Assembly (NCBI GenBank): GCA_964640435.1
Contig: CAZXFJ010000026.1
Location: forward strand, 1 to 15,593
Length of the DNA stretch: 15,593 nt
Reading direction: 5' to 3'
Source of the DNA: GWA1-39-11 sp964640435
GTDB taxonomy: Bacteria > Patescibacteriota > Microgenomatia > Levybacterales > GWA1-39-11
This document shows, one piece after another, positions 1 through 8,008 of this stretch. Below the pieces are notes generated by a model. The model was not told the origin of the DNA, did not search any database, and saw nothing but the letters and a program-made list of their open reading frames with translations. A program made the position numbers and the translations under genes. The number at the start of each line of letters is the position of its first letter. The stretch's first letter is position 1.

Positions 1-2006
1 TTCCTTTTACGTTTGTTCTGTCAATTGTTGAAAGCATAATTGAATCAAAAATTATAATTTCATATATTGGCTTTTCAAGTGTACTAATATTAGGCTTCAT
101 TTATTTTCAAAAGTTTATAAAGGAGCTCATTGGAGAAGAGGATGATATTTCCTTTCTCATCGCACTTGTATATATTGCATCACCTATTACGCTGGTAAGC
201 GTTGCCTTCTTTCTATCACCAGTTTTTTTAATATCTCTTGTGCCAATTGTTGCTTATTACTTTACAAGATTTTTAAAAGCTGGAAATAAATGGGATGTTG
301 TTAAGGCGACTCTTTGGTCAATCTTTCTTTCTTTTGTTTATTATTCAATACCGTGGATAATAGCGTTATTTTTGCCTTTAATCTTTGGAGTATTTATTTA
401 CTTTGTTTTTATTGACAGAAAAATAATTACCTTTCTAAGAAGGACTTTAATTTTTTCATTCTTTATAATTTCGAGTCAACTTTTCTGGCTCGTACCCTTC
501 TTTTCATCTCTTGTGTCGGGTGGTTCGACAGGTTTAGGACAAAAGGCTGTTTCTCAAAGCCTCGTGGTTAGTTTTAAGAATACAGTTATTAGTACGGCAA
601 ATGACAATATAGTTAATTCCCTTCTTAATCTATATCACAGGAGGATGGTATTTGAATTTGATTGGCATCTTAAAAATGTTTTTCTTAATTATTATGATTT
701 GATTTTACCCATCGGAATAGTATTTGTATTAATTCTTTTTTTAGGAATAATTAAATACAATCAAGCACTGTCGGAGAATAAACGAAAACTTTTTATTCTG
801 ATATTTACATCTTTTCTTGCCGTTCTTTATCTTTGCACTGTTAATATAGGTTTTTTAAAAGATGTCTTTGTTTTATTTGCTTATATTCCGGGATTTGCAA
901 TATTACGTAACTTTACAGATAAGTTCGCATTGTCCTTCGTTTTCTTTTACGCATGTATTCTTGCATTGTCACTACTTGTTGTAAAAAAGAGCTACAGTTT
1001 TTACAAAATAATATTTGTATTAACGTTATTTGCTGTTTTGCTTGGATTTGCTCCAGTGAAGCAGATTATTAGTGCTCCTCTTTGGAAAACAAGCAGTGTA
1101 TATACAACAGTCAATTTACCTAAAGAATACACAGACTTTGTTAAATATGCAAAAGTAAAAATACCAAATACGACAAATGTTTTTGCATTACCTCAAAACA
1201 TTACGGCCTATGAAATTATCACAGAACCAAATGGAATCAATTCCTACGTAGGAACTTCACCGTTTAAGTTTTTTACTGCAATAAATGATTTAACTGGTAT
1301 TGACTCATATCCAGCAGATATCTCACTCAAAATTCAAACATTAATTAAGGAGAGAGATTATAAAGGGTTAATCAATATACTTTCGCAAATTAATTCTGGT
1401 TATCTTATGGTTACAAAAAATACACCTTCTGAAATTTTAAAGTCATATCTGTTTGATAAAGAATATCTTAAATTTCAAGATGAAAAATTAATACAGGCAA
1501 TTACAGAAAAGAAAATACTGCAAAGTAATAAGGGAAACTACGTTATATACAAACTTAAAAATAATCCTAAGATTTTGGTTTCAAATGCTTCAATATCCTT
1601 CAAAAAGATAAGTCCAATAAAGTATGAAATAGATATTAGAAACATGAAGGGTAAGAATAAGTTGACGTTTTTCGAAACATATCATCCTGGTTGGTCACTT
1701 TATCTCGTTTGTAATGACAATATGCAAGTAAACGATTTAATATTACCTTTCAAAACAAATATATTTAGTAACTCGCATACTTTTATTAATCCGTATGGAA
1801 ACCAATGGATTATGGATCCAATAACAATTAAAGAAAGGTATGGAAATAAATGTTTCAATCTAAATATAGATGGGTCCGTGAACCTTAAACTGGTATTGTA
1901 TTTTGCGCCTCAAAAATTCTTCTATTTAGGTTCTTTACTAACAATAGTATTACTTTCTGGAGGTTTTATTGTTTTATTTAAACAAAATGGCAAAAAAAGG
2001 AAATAA
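1..2006 (+). CDS. GT-C-type YfhO/AftD-like membrane glycosyltransferase-like protein, copy 1 (5' partial)
   Basis: The reading frame is open from base 3 to the TAA at 2004-2006, so the gene enters from outside the window. A GTG at 240 is only an internal valine, because the residues encoded by 3-239 continue the alignment with the full-length paralogue at 4064-6415 (for example FIYFQKF here against FVFFQKM there). The N-terminal part is hydrophobic with many membrane segments. It contains LLNLYHRR near 625-650 and IPGFAILRN near 885-911, the GT-C-like segment with a conserved Arg. A long extracytoplasmic region follows, carrying YHPGW at 1680-1694, then a last membrane helix and a basic tail. 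Proteins of the YfhO and AftD groups use polyprenyl-phosphate sugars on the outer membrane face; YfhO is linked to lipoteichoic acid glycosylation in Bacillus. The family call rests on motifs and on the paralogues. Substrate is unknown, and the catalytic first loop lies outside the window. It overlaps the next gene by 20 bp. Confidence 0.8.
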   Translation, partial: PFTFVLSIVESIIESKIIISYIGFSSVLILGFIYFQKFIKELIGEEDDISFLIALVYIASPITLVSVAFFLSPVFLISLVPIVAYYFTRFLKAGNKWDVVKATLWSIFLSFVYYSIPWIIALFLPLIFGVFIYFVFIDRKIITFLRRTLIFSFFIISSQLFWLVPFFSSLVSGGSTGLGQKAVSQSLVVSFKNTVISTANDNIVNSLLNLYHRRMVFEFDWHLKNVFLNYYDLILPIGIVFVLILFLGIIKYNQALSENKRKLFILIFTSFLAVLYLCTVNIGFLKDVFVLFAYIPGFAILRNFTDKFALSFVFFYACILALSLLVVKKSYSFYKIIFVLTLFAVLLGFAPVKQIISAPLWKTSSVYTTVNLPKEYTDFVKYAKVKIPNTTNVFALPQNITAYEIITEPNGINSYVGTSPFKFFTAINDLTGIDSYPADISLKIQTLIKERDYKGLINILSQINSGYLMVTKNTPSEILKSYLFDKEYLKFQDEKLIQAITEKKILQSNKGNYVIYKLKNNPKILVSNASISFKKISPIKYEIDIRNMKGKNKLTFFETYHPGWSLYLVCNDNMQVNDLILPFKTNIFSNSHTFINPYGNQWIMDPITIKERYGNKCFNLNIDGSVNLKLVLYFAPQKFFYLGSLLTIVLLSGGFIVLFKQNGKKRK

Positions 2007-2997
2007 TTTAGTTAATAAAATTCTTGCTAACCCATTCGTTAAATGGATATTAATTCCTGTCTTGTTAATTGTTTTTTGGTTATCTTCTTCTTTAATTTAT
2101 AGTTCGTACAAAAGTTTTACTGTTATACAGCATGCCCATAATTTAAGTAACAAGGATGACTTTAATAGAAATAAGTTGCTAAAGAGTCAAGCGATCAGTG
2201 GGGTATTTGTTGCTGAAGAAAATAATTTAGGGATTGTCGAAGTAAGGTTTGGTGAAATTCCAAAGCCTTCATATGATTTGCAGGATACTATCTATTTTAG
2301 GATCAAAGAGGTCGGAGGCAATAAATGGCTCGCCGAGAATAAATATAAATCCGGTGCTATCCCGCCGCATAAATATTATCCATTTGGTTTTACACAAATA
2401 AATAATTCAAAAGGTAAGATTTATAAGTTTGTTATTACTTCAGAAAACGGTAATCTTGGAAATGCAATTGGTATTTCGAGAGTAAACCCTATATATTTAT
2501 CAAAATACAAGTTTTCAAAATCTGAGGTTATTAATAGTCCAGCTTCTATTGCCTCCTTTATATATAAAAAGGTTGTTTCATTTTTAACAAACGAAGATAA
2601 TCTCGTTTCTTCAACTGTTTTTTTACTTCCTTTAATATTTTACTTTCTATGGCTTATTTTTCCGATTGATAAGTTAGTAAAAAATGATGGCAAATTTACT
2701 GCAAAGAAAATGTTTATGGTCTTTGTTGTTGTATTAATTTTTTCGGACGTAACATTTTATGAGTTTTTAAGTAATGGTTTTATGTTGGGTCTACTCGGAT
2801 TGTGGTTAATATCGATTTACATAAATAAATCAAAGAGTGCAGTAACGTTTTGGTTTGCGTTTTCACTGATTATCTATTCGGTAATTGGAATTTACTTTAA
2901 ATTGCCAATTTACATTGATAAGTCATCAGCATTTGCATACTTTCTACTAACAATGGGATTTGTGCAAAGCATACAAGAATTTAAGAAACAAAAATAA
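1987..2997 (+). CDS. GT-C partner membrane protein, copy 1 (unknown family)
   Basis: A 336-residue protein that I do not recognise from any named family. It has a basic N-terminus, one membrane helix (about 18-40), an extracytoplasmic domain (about 45-205) and four or five C-terminal helices (about 208-332). The ectodomain shares AEENNLGIV (76-84), YPFGF (131-135) and NNSKGKIYKF (139-148) with the product of 6399-7346, and the order of parts is identical. The spacing of these motifs suggests a beta-sandwich that might bind carbohydrate, which is inference. I chose the ATG at 1987 because the paralogous pair has its start at the same point of the junction (AAACAAAATG). A TTG at 1969 in the same frame is preceded by GGAGG at 1959-1963 and is a real alternative, adding six residues. 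The gene starts inside the preceding GT-C gene, so translational coupling and a physical partnership are likely. Confidence 0.8.
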   Translation: MAKKGNNLVNKILANPFVKWILIPVLLIVFWLSSSLIYSSYKSFTVIQHAHNLSNKDDFNRNKLLKSQAISGVFVAEENNLGIVEVRFGEIPKPSYDLQDTIYFRIKEVGGNKWLAENKYKSGAIPPHKYYPFGFTQINNSKGKIYKFVITSENGNLGNAIGISRVNPIYLSKYKFSKSEVINSPASIASFIYKKVVSFLTNEDNLVSSTVFLLPLIFYFLWLIFPIDKLVKNDGKFTAKKMFMVFVVVLIFSDVTFYEFLSNGFMLGLLGLWLISIYINKSKSAVTFWFAFSLIIYSVIGIYFKLPIYIDKSSAFAYFLLTMGFVQSIQEFKKQK

Positions 2998-3002
2998 CGG
3001 AT

Positions 3003-3986
3003 TTATTCCAGAATTTTTGATAATGCACTTTTAAAGCTATTAGCTATTTTTGACTGAGCTTCAATTGACGGATGAATATCGTCAGAAAAGTCTCCCTCTG
3101 TTAACCAATTTCCGGGGTCTACAAAATATGTTTTATATTTTTTTGATACTGTTTCAATTGCCGAATCATATGGTCGTAATACGTCTTCGGACAAATCTTT
3201 TCTTGGCAATGTTGACACAAGAATTATTTTTGCATTAGGATTATTTTTCTTTACATCTGATACGATTTTATCGTAGTCACTTTGGAATTTATCAATCGGT
3301 ACATTGTTGCCAGCGTCGTTTGTTCCAGAGAAAATTATTATTGCGTCTGACTGGAAATTCATTAGGTCTTTTTTATAGCGTTTTATAGCATTATCAACAC
3401 CTGAAACATTTGTAATACTTGATTTAACCACGCTTGCGTCATGTAGCTCATAACCTAGCTCATCAGAAAGAATTTGCGAATAGTTATCTTTACCATAAAT
3501 TGTTGAGAGTGAGTCGCCTAGGATTGATAGGACTTTGTTATGCCATTTATATGACCAAAGTTGTGACGGACGATCGACTAGAATTTTTCTAACTTCGATT
3601 CCGCAAGGATATTCAAATCTTGTACAAAAATGTCGAATTGTAACTGAGTGTTCCTTATTCTTGTCGACTTTTATTGTTAATTTTTGATTTTCAAGATTGG
3701 GAGAAGAGAGTATATACGGTGTGCGATCAACAAATATCTCAACGCCTTGCTCAGCTTTGGAATTGGTTGCAAACTCAAATGAAATACTTTTACTTTTATT
3801 AAAAACAAAATCTAGTTCGCTTCCTGAATAATTACTTTGATTATTTTTCCAACCATATCCGTAATTTATGATTGGGTTATTAATGATGTTTTTCTGTGAA
3901 ATGCTGAAGATGAAATTGGAGATAATTATTAAGATTAGTAATAAAATTCCTGCCAGAATTATCATTGGTCTATTCAATTTTTTCAT
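3003..3986 (-). CDS. Membrane-anchored SGNH/GDSL esterase with N-terminal beta domain (CE2-like layout)
   Basis: A 327-residue protein counted from the ATG at 3986. One N-terminal membrane helix (about 8-28) anchors it with the rest outside the cell. Residues 40-150 look beta-rich and contain a close cysteine pair (Cys121, Cys128). The SGNH hydrolase domain follows: block I ILGDSLS with nucleophile Ser159, block III GTND with Asn223, and block V DDIHP giving Asp302 and His305. A beta domain before an SGNH domain resembles carbohydrate esterase family 2, which removes acetyl groups from polysaccharides; that comparison is by eye. A likely role is de-esterification of a surface glycan. An ATG at 4016 would add ten residues, but a TATAAT at 3998-3993 places the transcript start at 3986, favouring the shorter form with its typical MKK signal-anchor start. 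It converges on the gene ending at 2997, 5 bp away. Confidence 0.82.
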   Translation of the reverse strand: MKKLNRPMIILAGILLLILIIISNFIFSISQKNIINNPIINYGYGWKNNQSNYSGSELDFVFNKSKSISFEFATNSKAEQGVEIFVDRTPYILSSPNLENQKLTIKVDKNKEHSVTIRHFCTRFEYPCGIEVRKILVDRPSQLWSYKWHNKVLSILGDSLSTIYGKDNYSQILSDELGYELHDASVVKSSITNVSGVDNAIKRYKKDLMNFQSDAIIIFSGTNDAGNNVPIDKFQSDYDKIVSDVKKNNPNAKIILVSTLPRKDLSEDVLRPYDSAIETVSKKYKTYFVDPGNWLTEGDFSDDIHPSIEAQSKIANSFKSALSKILE

Positions 3987-4021
3987 CATTGCATTATATA
4001 TTAAAACTCTAAGCATTTCAT
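3986..4021 (-). promoter_or_regulatory. Predicted sigma70-type promoter of the SGNH esterase gene (leaderless)
   Basis: On the minus strand there is ATGAAA at 4021-4016 (4 of 6 to TTGACA), a 17-nt spacer, then a perfect TATAAT at 3998-3993. Counting seven bases on from the -10 box gives position 3986, the A of an in-frame ATG. The sequence matches are seen directly; promoter function is inferred. Confidence 0.45.
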
Positions 4022-4023
4022 AG

Positions 4024-4059
4024 TTTACAAAAAAAAGTATATAGGATATAGTAATAAAA
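4024..4059 (+). promoter_or_regulatory. Predicted sigma70-type promoter of the second GT-C operon
   Basis: TTTACA at 4024-4029, a 17-nt spacer and TATAGT at 4047-4052 predict a start near 4059, five bases before the ATG at 4064. No Shine-Dalgarno sequence lies before that ATG. It would drive 4064-8008 as a three-gene transcript. Confidence 0.5.
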
Positions 4060-4063
4060 ATTT

Positions 4064-6415
4064 ATGTTTAGATTCAATTTAAAGCATTATTTTAATATAG
4101 ATTTCTACAAAAAAAACCCTATATTAGTTATCAATACATTTTTTCTTTTTTTTCTTTTATTACTTCCATACATACTTTTTGGTGGAAAACTTTTTCTTGG
4201 GGGAGATGATTCGAGACTTTTCTATGCATATCCGCAGGATTTTTTAGCAAACACTCAGTTTTATTCCTGGAGTAATCTTTCTTCGGTTGGTTGGAATTAC
4301 CCCAATCAAGATTTTATTCCCTTTGTAACAATTTGGTCAATATTGAGTATTTTTATTAGATCTCCTATGGTGCTTACTTATCTAGCATTTTCATTACCAT
4401 TTATCTTAGGTTTTGTTTTCTTTCAAAAAATGATTTCTAAACTGATATTGGAGAAGAAAGAAAAAAATAAATTAATTTTTTTCATTGGATCAATTTTTTA
4501 TATCTTTTCTCCCATCATTATTAATAATCATTTTCTAAATCCTCTAATACCTATTTGGCTTATTGGCTTAATTCCTGCAACGATTTATTATTTTATACTT
4601 TACTTAAAAGATGGAAAATTTATTAACATCCTTAAGGCTGTAGTACTTATCGCTATATTCTCATTTGGCTTACATAATATTCCTTGGATACTGGCTTTTT
4701 TATTACCTTTAATTATTTCATTGTTTATCTGTTCAATATTATTTAAGCGTAAAGATATATTTTATTTTTCTAAGAAATCATTTGTTTTCTTCTCTTTTAT
4801 TTTTCTATCTTCTTCATTTTGGATTCTTCCATTCATGGCAACTTTTGTAGGTGAGAGTGCGGGTAGTGTAACTTCAAAAGTGGTTTCATCAGAGTTCACT
4901 AATGCATTTACCTCAGCAGTTGAAGCAACCGCGAGAGGTATGGTTATTCATCCTTTGCTCAATTTGTATCATAGACAAATTGCTTTTGATTTTGACTGGA
5001 ATTTAAAAAATATATACTTATCATTTTATGATAAGACACTTTTTATAAATTTTGTTTATATTTTAACTTTGTTTTTTGGGCTTTTATCTTTTAAGAATTT
5101 AAAGAATAAAATTGAGAGGAAAATTTTTATTATCATACTTTTGACATTTATAATTCTGTTATATCTTTTTACAGTTAACATTGGACCATTATTCGATTTC
5201 TATATATTGCTTGGAAAGATTCCAGGATTTGTTCTGTTCAGAAATGCATACGACAAATTTGCATTAGGATACTCATTCGTTTATGCAGTGTTATTAACAT
5301 ATTGTCTTATTCTCATTGAAAAAAGATTTAAACCCAAAAGTAAGTTATTTAAATATGTCTTAGTGATTTTCTCATTAGTTACTTTAATAAATATTCTTCC
5401 AATTAAAAGCACAATTGTGTCACCTCTCTGGACAACAAAAAATATTTACAAAAATATTAATATTCCTGATGAATATTTGGATTTTATGAAAGATATTAAA
5501 AAAACTGTATCGCCGACAAACAATATTTTAAGTATTCCATACGGGTTGTCGTTATATACAGTTATTAAAGATAATGATTCAAATAATGTGTATGTTGGTA
5601 TTTCTCCAGTTGTTGTTTTCTCGGGAGTTAATGATATATCAGGCTATCTTTCCTTTAATTATCTACCGGATGCTGAAATAGTAAATAAATTAATTGCTGA
5701 AAGAAATTACAAAGAATTAAGCAAAATTCTTTATAAACATAATATAAATTATGTTTTAGTAACAAAAAATGTACCCTCAGAAGTTAAAAAGTCATATTTG
5801 TTTATATCTGATGTCCTTAAAGCGCAAGATAAAACATTTTTGAATAATATAACTGATAAGAAAATATTAACAAGTAAAAATGGAAACTATGAACTTTACT
5901 CAACAAAAATAAATAATACCCAAATATCCTCAAAAGGAATTATTTATAAAAGAATCAATAGGGTAAGGTATGAAATAAGCTTTAAAGGAGTAAAGGGTAG
6001 TCAAAGTCTTTTATTTAATGACTCATATCATCCTGGTTGGAAATTGTATTTAACTCCTCAACTGGATTTTAGATGTACTAATAAAAAATTAAACAAAGAG
6101 CTCGCAGCTGCTGAGTGTATAGAGAAACAAGAGCTGATTCCTGTTGATGATGTTATGCTCCTAACCCAAAAACAAGTATTTAATAATACGCATAAGGAAA
6201 ATGTCTCAACAAATATGTGGGATATAAATCCTGAATATATTAAGAAAAATTATGGAAATAATTACTACCGAATTAATAAAGATGGAACAATCGATTTTAA
6301 TGTTACATTATATTTTTTGCCACAGATATACTTTTACTTCGGTGTCGTTATAAGCACATTAACGCTCTTGTCATTAATTTTTTTGACATATAAACAAAAT
6401 GAGAAAGATAATTAA
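4064..6415 (+). CDS. GT-C-type YfhO/AftD-like membrane glycosyltransferase-like protein, copy 2 (full length)
   Basis: A 783-residue protein with a first helix at about 20-40, then a first outer loop with GGDDSRLFY, where Asp48 and Asp49 sit where GT-C enzymes carry their catalytic acid. About ten further helices follow. IPGFVLFRN (Arg393) is shared with the other three large proteins of the window. The C-terminal third is extracytoplasmic and contains YHPGW (655-659), then NMWDINPEYIKKNYGNN, then a final helix and a KQNEKDN tail. It is clearly paralogous to the gene ending at 2006, at roughly 40 percent identity by eye over the ectodomain. Compared with that copy it has about 22 extra residues just after YHPGW, including two cysteines. 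Likely role: transfer of a sugar from a polyprenyl-phosphate donor to an extracytoplasmic acceptor. Donor and acceptor are unknown. It is first in an overlapping three-gene operon. Confidence 0.82.
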   Translation: MFRFNLKHYFNIDFYKKNPILVINTFFLFFLLLLPYILFGGKLFLGGDDSRLFYAYPQDFLANTQFYSWSNLSSVGWNYPNQDFIPFVTIWSILSIFIRSPMVLTYLAFSLPFILGFVFFQKMISKLILEKKEKNKLIFFIGSIFYIFSPIIINNHFLNPLIPIWLIGLIPATIYYFILYLKDGKFINILKAVVLIAIFSFGLHNIPWILAFLLPLIISLFICSILFKRKDIFYFSKKSFVFFSFIFLSSSFWILPFMATFVGESAGSVTSKVVSSEFTNAFTSAVEATARGMVIHPLLNLYHRQIAFDFDWNLKNIYLSFYDKTLFINFVYILTLFFGLLSFKNLKNKIERKIFIIILLTFIILLYLFTVNIGPLFDFYILLGKIPGFVLFRNAYDKFALGYSFVYAVLLTYCLILIEKRFKPKSKLFKYVLVIFSLVTLINILPIKSTIVSPLWTTKNIYKNINIPDEYLDFMKDIKKTVSPTNNILSIPYGLSLYTVIKDNDSNNVYVGISPVVVFSGVNDISGYLSFNYLPDAEIVNKLIAERNYKELSKILYKHNINYVLVTKNVPSEVKKSYLFISDVLKAQDKTFLNNITDKKILTSKNGNYELYSTKINNTQISSKGIIYKRINRVRYEISFKGVKGSQSLLFNDSYHPGWKLYLTPQLDFRCTNKKLNKELAAAECIEKQELIPVDDVMLLTQKQVFNNTHKENVSTNMWDINPEYIKKNYGNNYYRINKDGTIDFNVTLYFLPQIYFYFGVVISTLTLLSLIFLTYKQNEKDN

Positions 6416-7346
6416 AAAATACAGACTAGCAATTTTTATTTTAATTTCACTAGTACTTATATTATTTTGGTTTTTTACATCTTTAGTTACAATTAACAAG
6501 GTTAGTTTTTCTATAGTTACATTAAAAACTCAAAATAATTTTCTATATAATACGGATTTTAATTTAAGTAACGGCAAGCAATTTAGAGGAAAATTTACTG
6601 CTAAAGAAAATAACTTAGGTTTAATAATTGTTTGGCTATCAGAATTTAAGGCCTCAGATGATAAGCAGAAGGTTATTTTTAAGCTTAAAAATAGTAGAGA
6701 CAAAAACTGGAGTTTTGTGCAAGAGTTCGATTCAAAACTTTTTGATAGCCAAAAAATTTTTCCGTTTGGCTTTCCACCAATTACGAATTCAAAAAATAAT
6801 GAATATGAATTTCAAATCTCACAAGGTGTAGGAAGAAGGTATTTACACATTGAGAATCCAAATAAATTTCAAACTGGATATAAATATTCAGTTGTTGAAT
6901 TGAAAAAAGGAAAGAATCTAATATCATTTTTGTATCTTAAGTCATTATCTTCTTTTACTGATGTTGAATTTGTAGCGAAGTCGATTATTTATTTAGTTCC
7001 TTTGTTTATTTTTGTTATTTTGTTTGTATCTTTTGAAAAAATATATAGCCTAAGTAAGATATTAAGATTTGCCTTACCTATTTCATTGGTATTGATAGTT
7101 GTTTTTTCAAGCACTCTTGGTAAAAGCCTTTTTTACTTATTTATATTCACCTGGCTGTTAACCGTCTTTACATTTAAGCTAAAAAGTGCATTATCATTTG
7201 CTTTATGTCTTAGTGGAATCTTTATTTGGATTTTGTTAATGCCATTTGCCAATTTAGCTCTTCAAAACACCCTAAACATTGTGGTATATTCTCTTCTATT
7301 GGTTGGAGTGGGAAAGCTCATAATCGAGGAAAAATCTAGAAAATGA
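6399..7346 (+). CDS. GT-C partner membrane protein, copy 2 (unknown family)
   Basis: A 315-residue paralogue of the product of 1987-2997. It has one N-terminal helix (about 9-30), an ectodomain (about 35-190) with AKENNLGLI (68-76), FPFGFPPI (121-128) and TNSKNNEYEF (129-138), and four or five helices from about 193 to 307. It begins 17 bp inside the upstream GT-C gene at the same AAACAAAATG junction as copy 1, and no Shine-Dalgarno sequence is visible. It overlaps the methyltransferase gene by ATGA. Pairing with a GT-C gene in both copies suggests a subunit or acceptor-handling accessory of that enzyme. No catalytic motif is visible, and I do not know a named family for it. Confidence 0.82.
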   Translation: MRKIIKKYRLAIFILISLVLILFWFFTSLVTINKVSFSIVTLKTQNNFLYNTDFNLSNGKQFRGKFTAKENNLGLIIVWLSEFKASDDKQKVIFKLKNSRDKNWSFVQEFDSKLFDSQKIFPFGFPPITNSKNNEYEFQISQGVGRRYLHIENPNKFQTGYKYSVVELKKGKNLISFLYLKSLSSFTDVEFVAKSIIYLVPLFIFVILFVSFEKIYSLSKILRFALPISLVLIVVFSSTLGKSLFYLFIFTWLLTVFTFKLKSALSFALCLSGIFIWILLMPFANLALQNTLNIVVYSLLLVGVGKLIIEEKSRK

Positions 7347-8008
7347 GAAGTAGAATTTTTGGTAATAAATATCAATATGGACCGGTTCTCGAAAAAGAGA
7401 GTCAGGTATTTAAAAAAGATATTTATAAAAGAATAGGGGTAAGGAAATTATTTTTAGATAAAAAAATAATGGATCTAGGTTGTGGTTTTGGAACAGACTC
7501 AATAATCCTGGCTAAATTCGCTAAATCTGTAACAGGTGTTGATATTTTAAAGTATGAAGAATGGAAGCATTTTAAAAGTAAAAAAATAAAATTTCTTCAA
7601 GGGGATTCTACAAGACTTCCTTTCAAAGATAATTCATTTGATGGGGTTTATTTAAAAGACCTCCTGCATCATATTAAAACCGTTGGAAAAACTTTAGATG
7701 AAATAAAAAGAATTACAAAACCCGGTGGAAGTATAGTTATTTTAGAGGGTAATAGATATAATCCTCTTTTCTTTTTATATGTCACAAAAGTAAGAGGACA
7801 TGATCATTTTACGCAGAAAGAATTTAAAAGGATAATAAACAAAAGATTTCCAGATTTTAAACATATTTCAATTGAGGCATATCCACCTTTTTGTTTTAGG
7901 ATGAATGTATATAAATACGTTTTGAGCTTTCAAAGGCAAATAAGTAGAGTGAAGTTTTTAAAACCATTTTTCACATACAATATTGCAATAATAAAGAACG
8001 TTAAATAA
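7343..8008 (+). CDS. Class I SAM-dependent methyltransferase
   Basis: A 221-residue protein of the Methyltransf_11 type. Motif I is MDLGCGFG (43-50), the acidic end of strand 2 is GVDI (Asp67), QGD (Asp88) contacts adenine in the family, and LPFKDNSFDGVY (92-103) with LKPGG-like ITKPGGSIVILEG (124-136) completes the fold. The region after about 138 (NRYNPLFFLY, then a basic C-terminus) would bind the acceptor. It shares ATGA with the partner gene upstream, so it is co-transcribed with the GT-C pair. Methylation of a sugar or lipid-linked glycan, perhaps as a chain cap, is the contextual guess. The sequence alone does not show the substrate. The gene end overlaps the convergent gene by 8 bp. 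Confidence 0.88.
   Translation: MRSRIFGNKYQYGPVLEKESQVFKKDIYKRIGVRKLFLDKKIMDLGCGFGTDSIILAKFAKSVTGVDILKYEEWKHFKSKKIKFLQGDSTRLPFKDNSFDGVYLKDLLHHIKTVGKTLDEIKRITKPGGSIVILEGNRYNPLFFLYVTKVRGHDHFTQKEFKRIINKRFPDFKHISIEAYPPFCFRMNVYKYVLSFQRQISRVKFLKPFFTYNIAIIKNVK

Noticed and set aside
240..242. GTG as the start of the first gene
   Set aside because: The frame is open to base 3 and the upstream residues align with the full-length paralogue, so the gene is cut by the window edge rather than starting here.
2989..3019. CAAAAAT/ATTTTTG inverted repeat between convergent genes as a two-way terminator
   Set aside because: Seven mostly A-T pairs with a 17-nt loop and no U-tract after the stem; such repeats are expected by chance in DNA this AT-rich.
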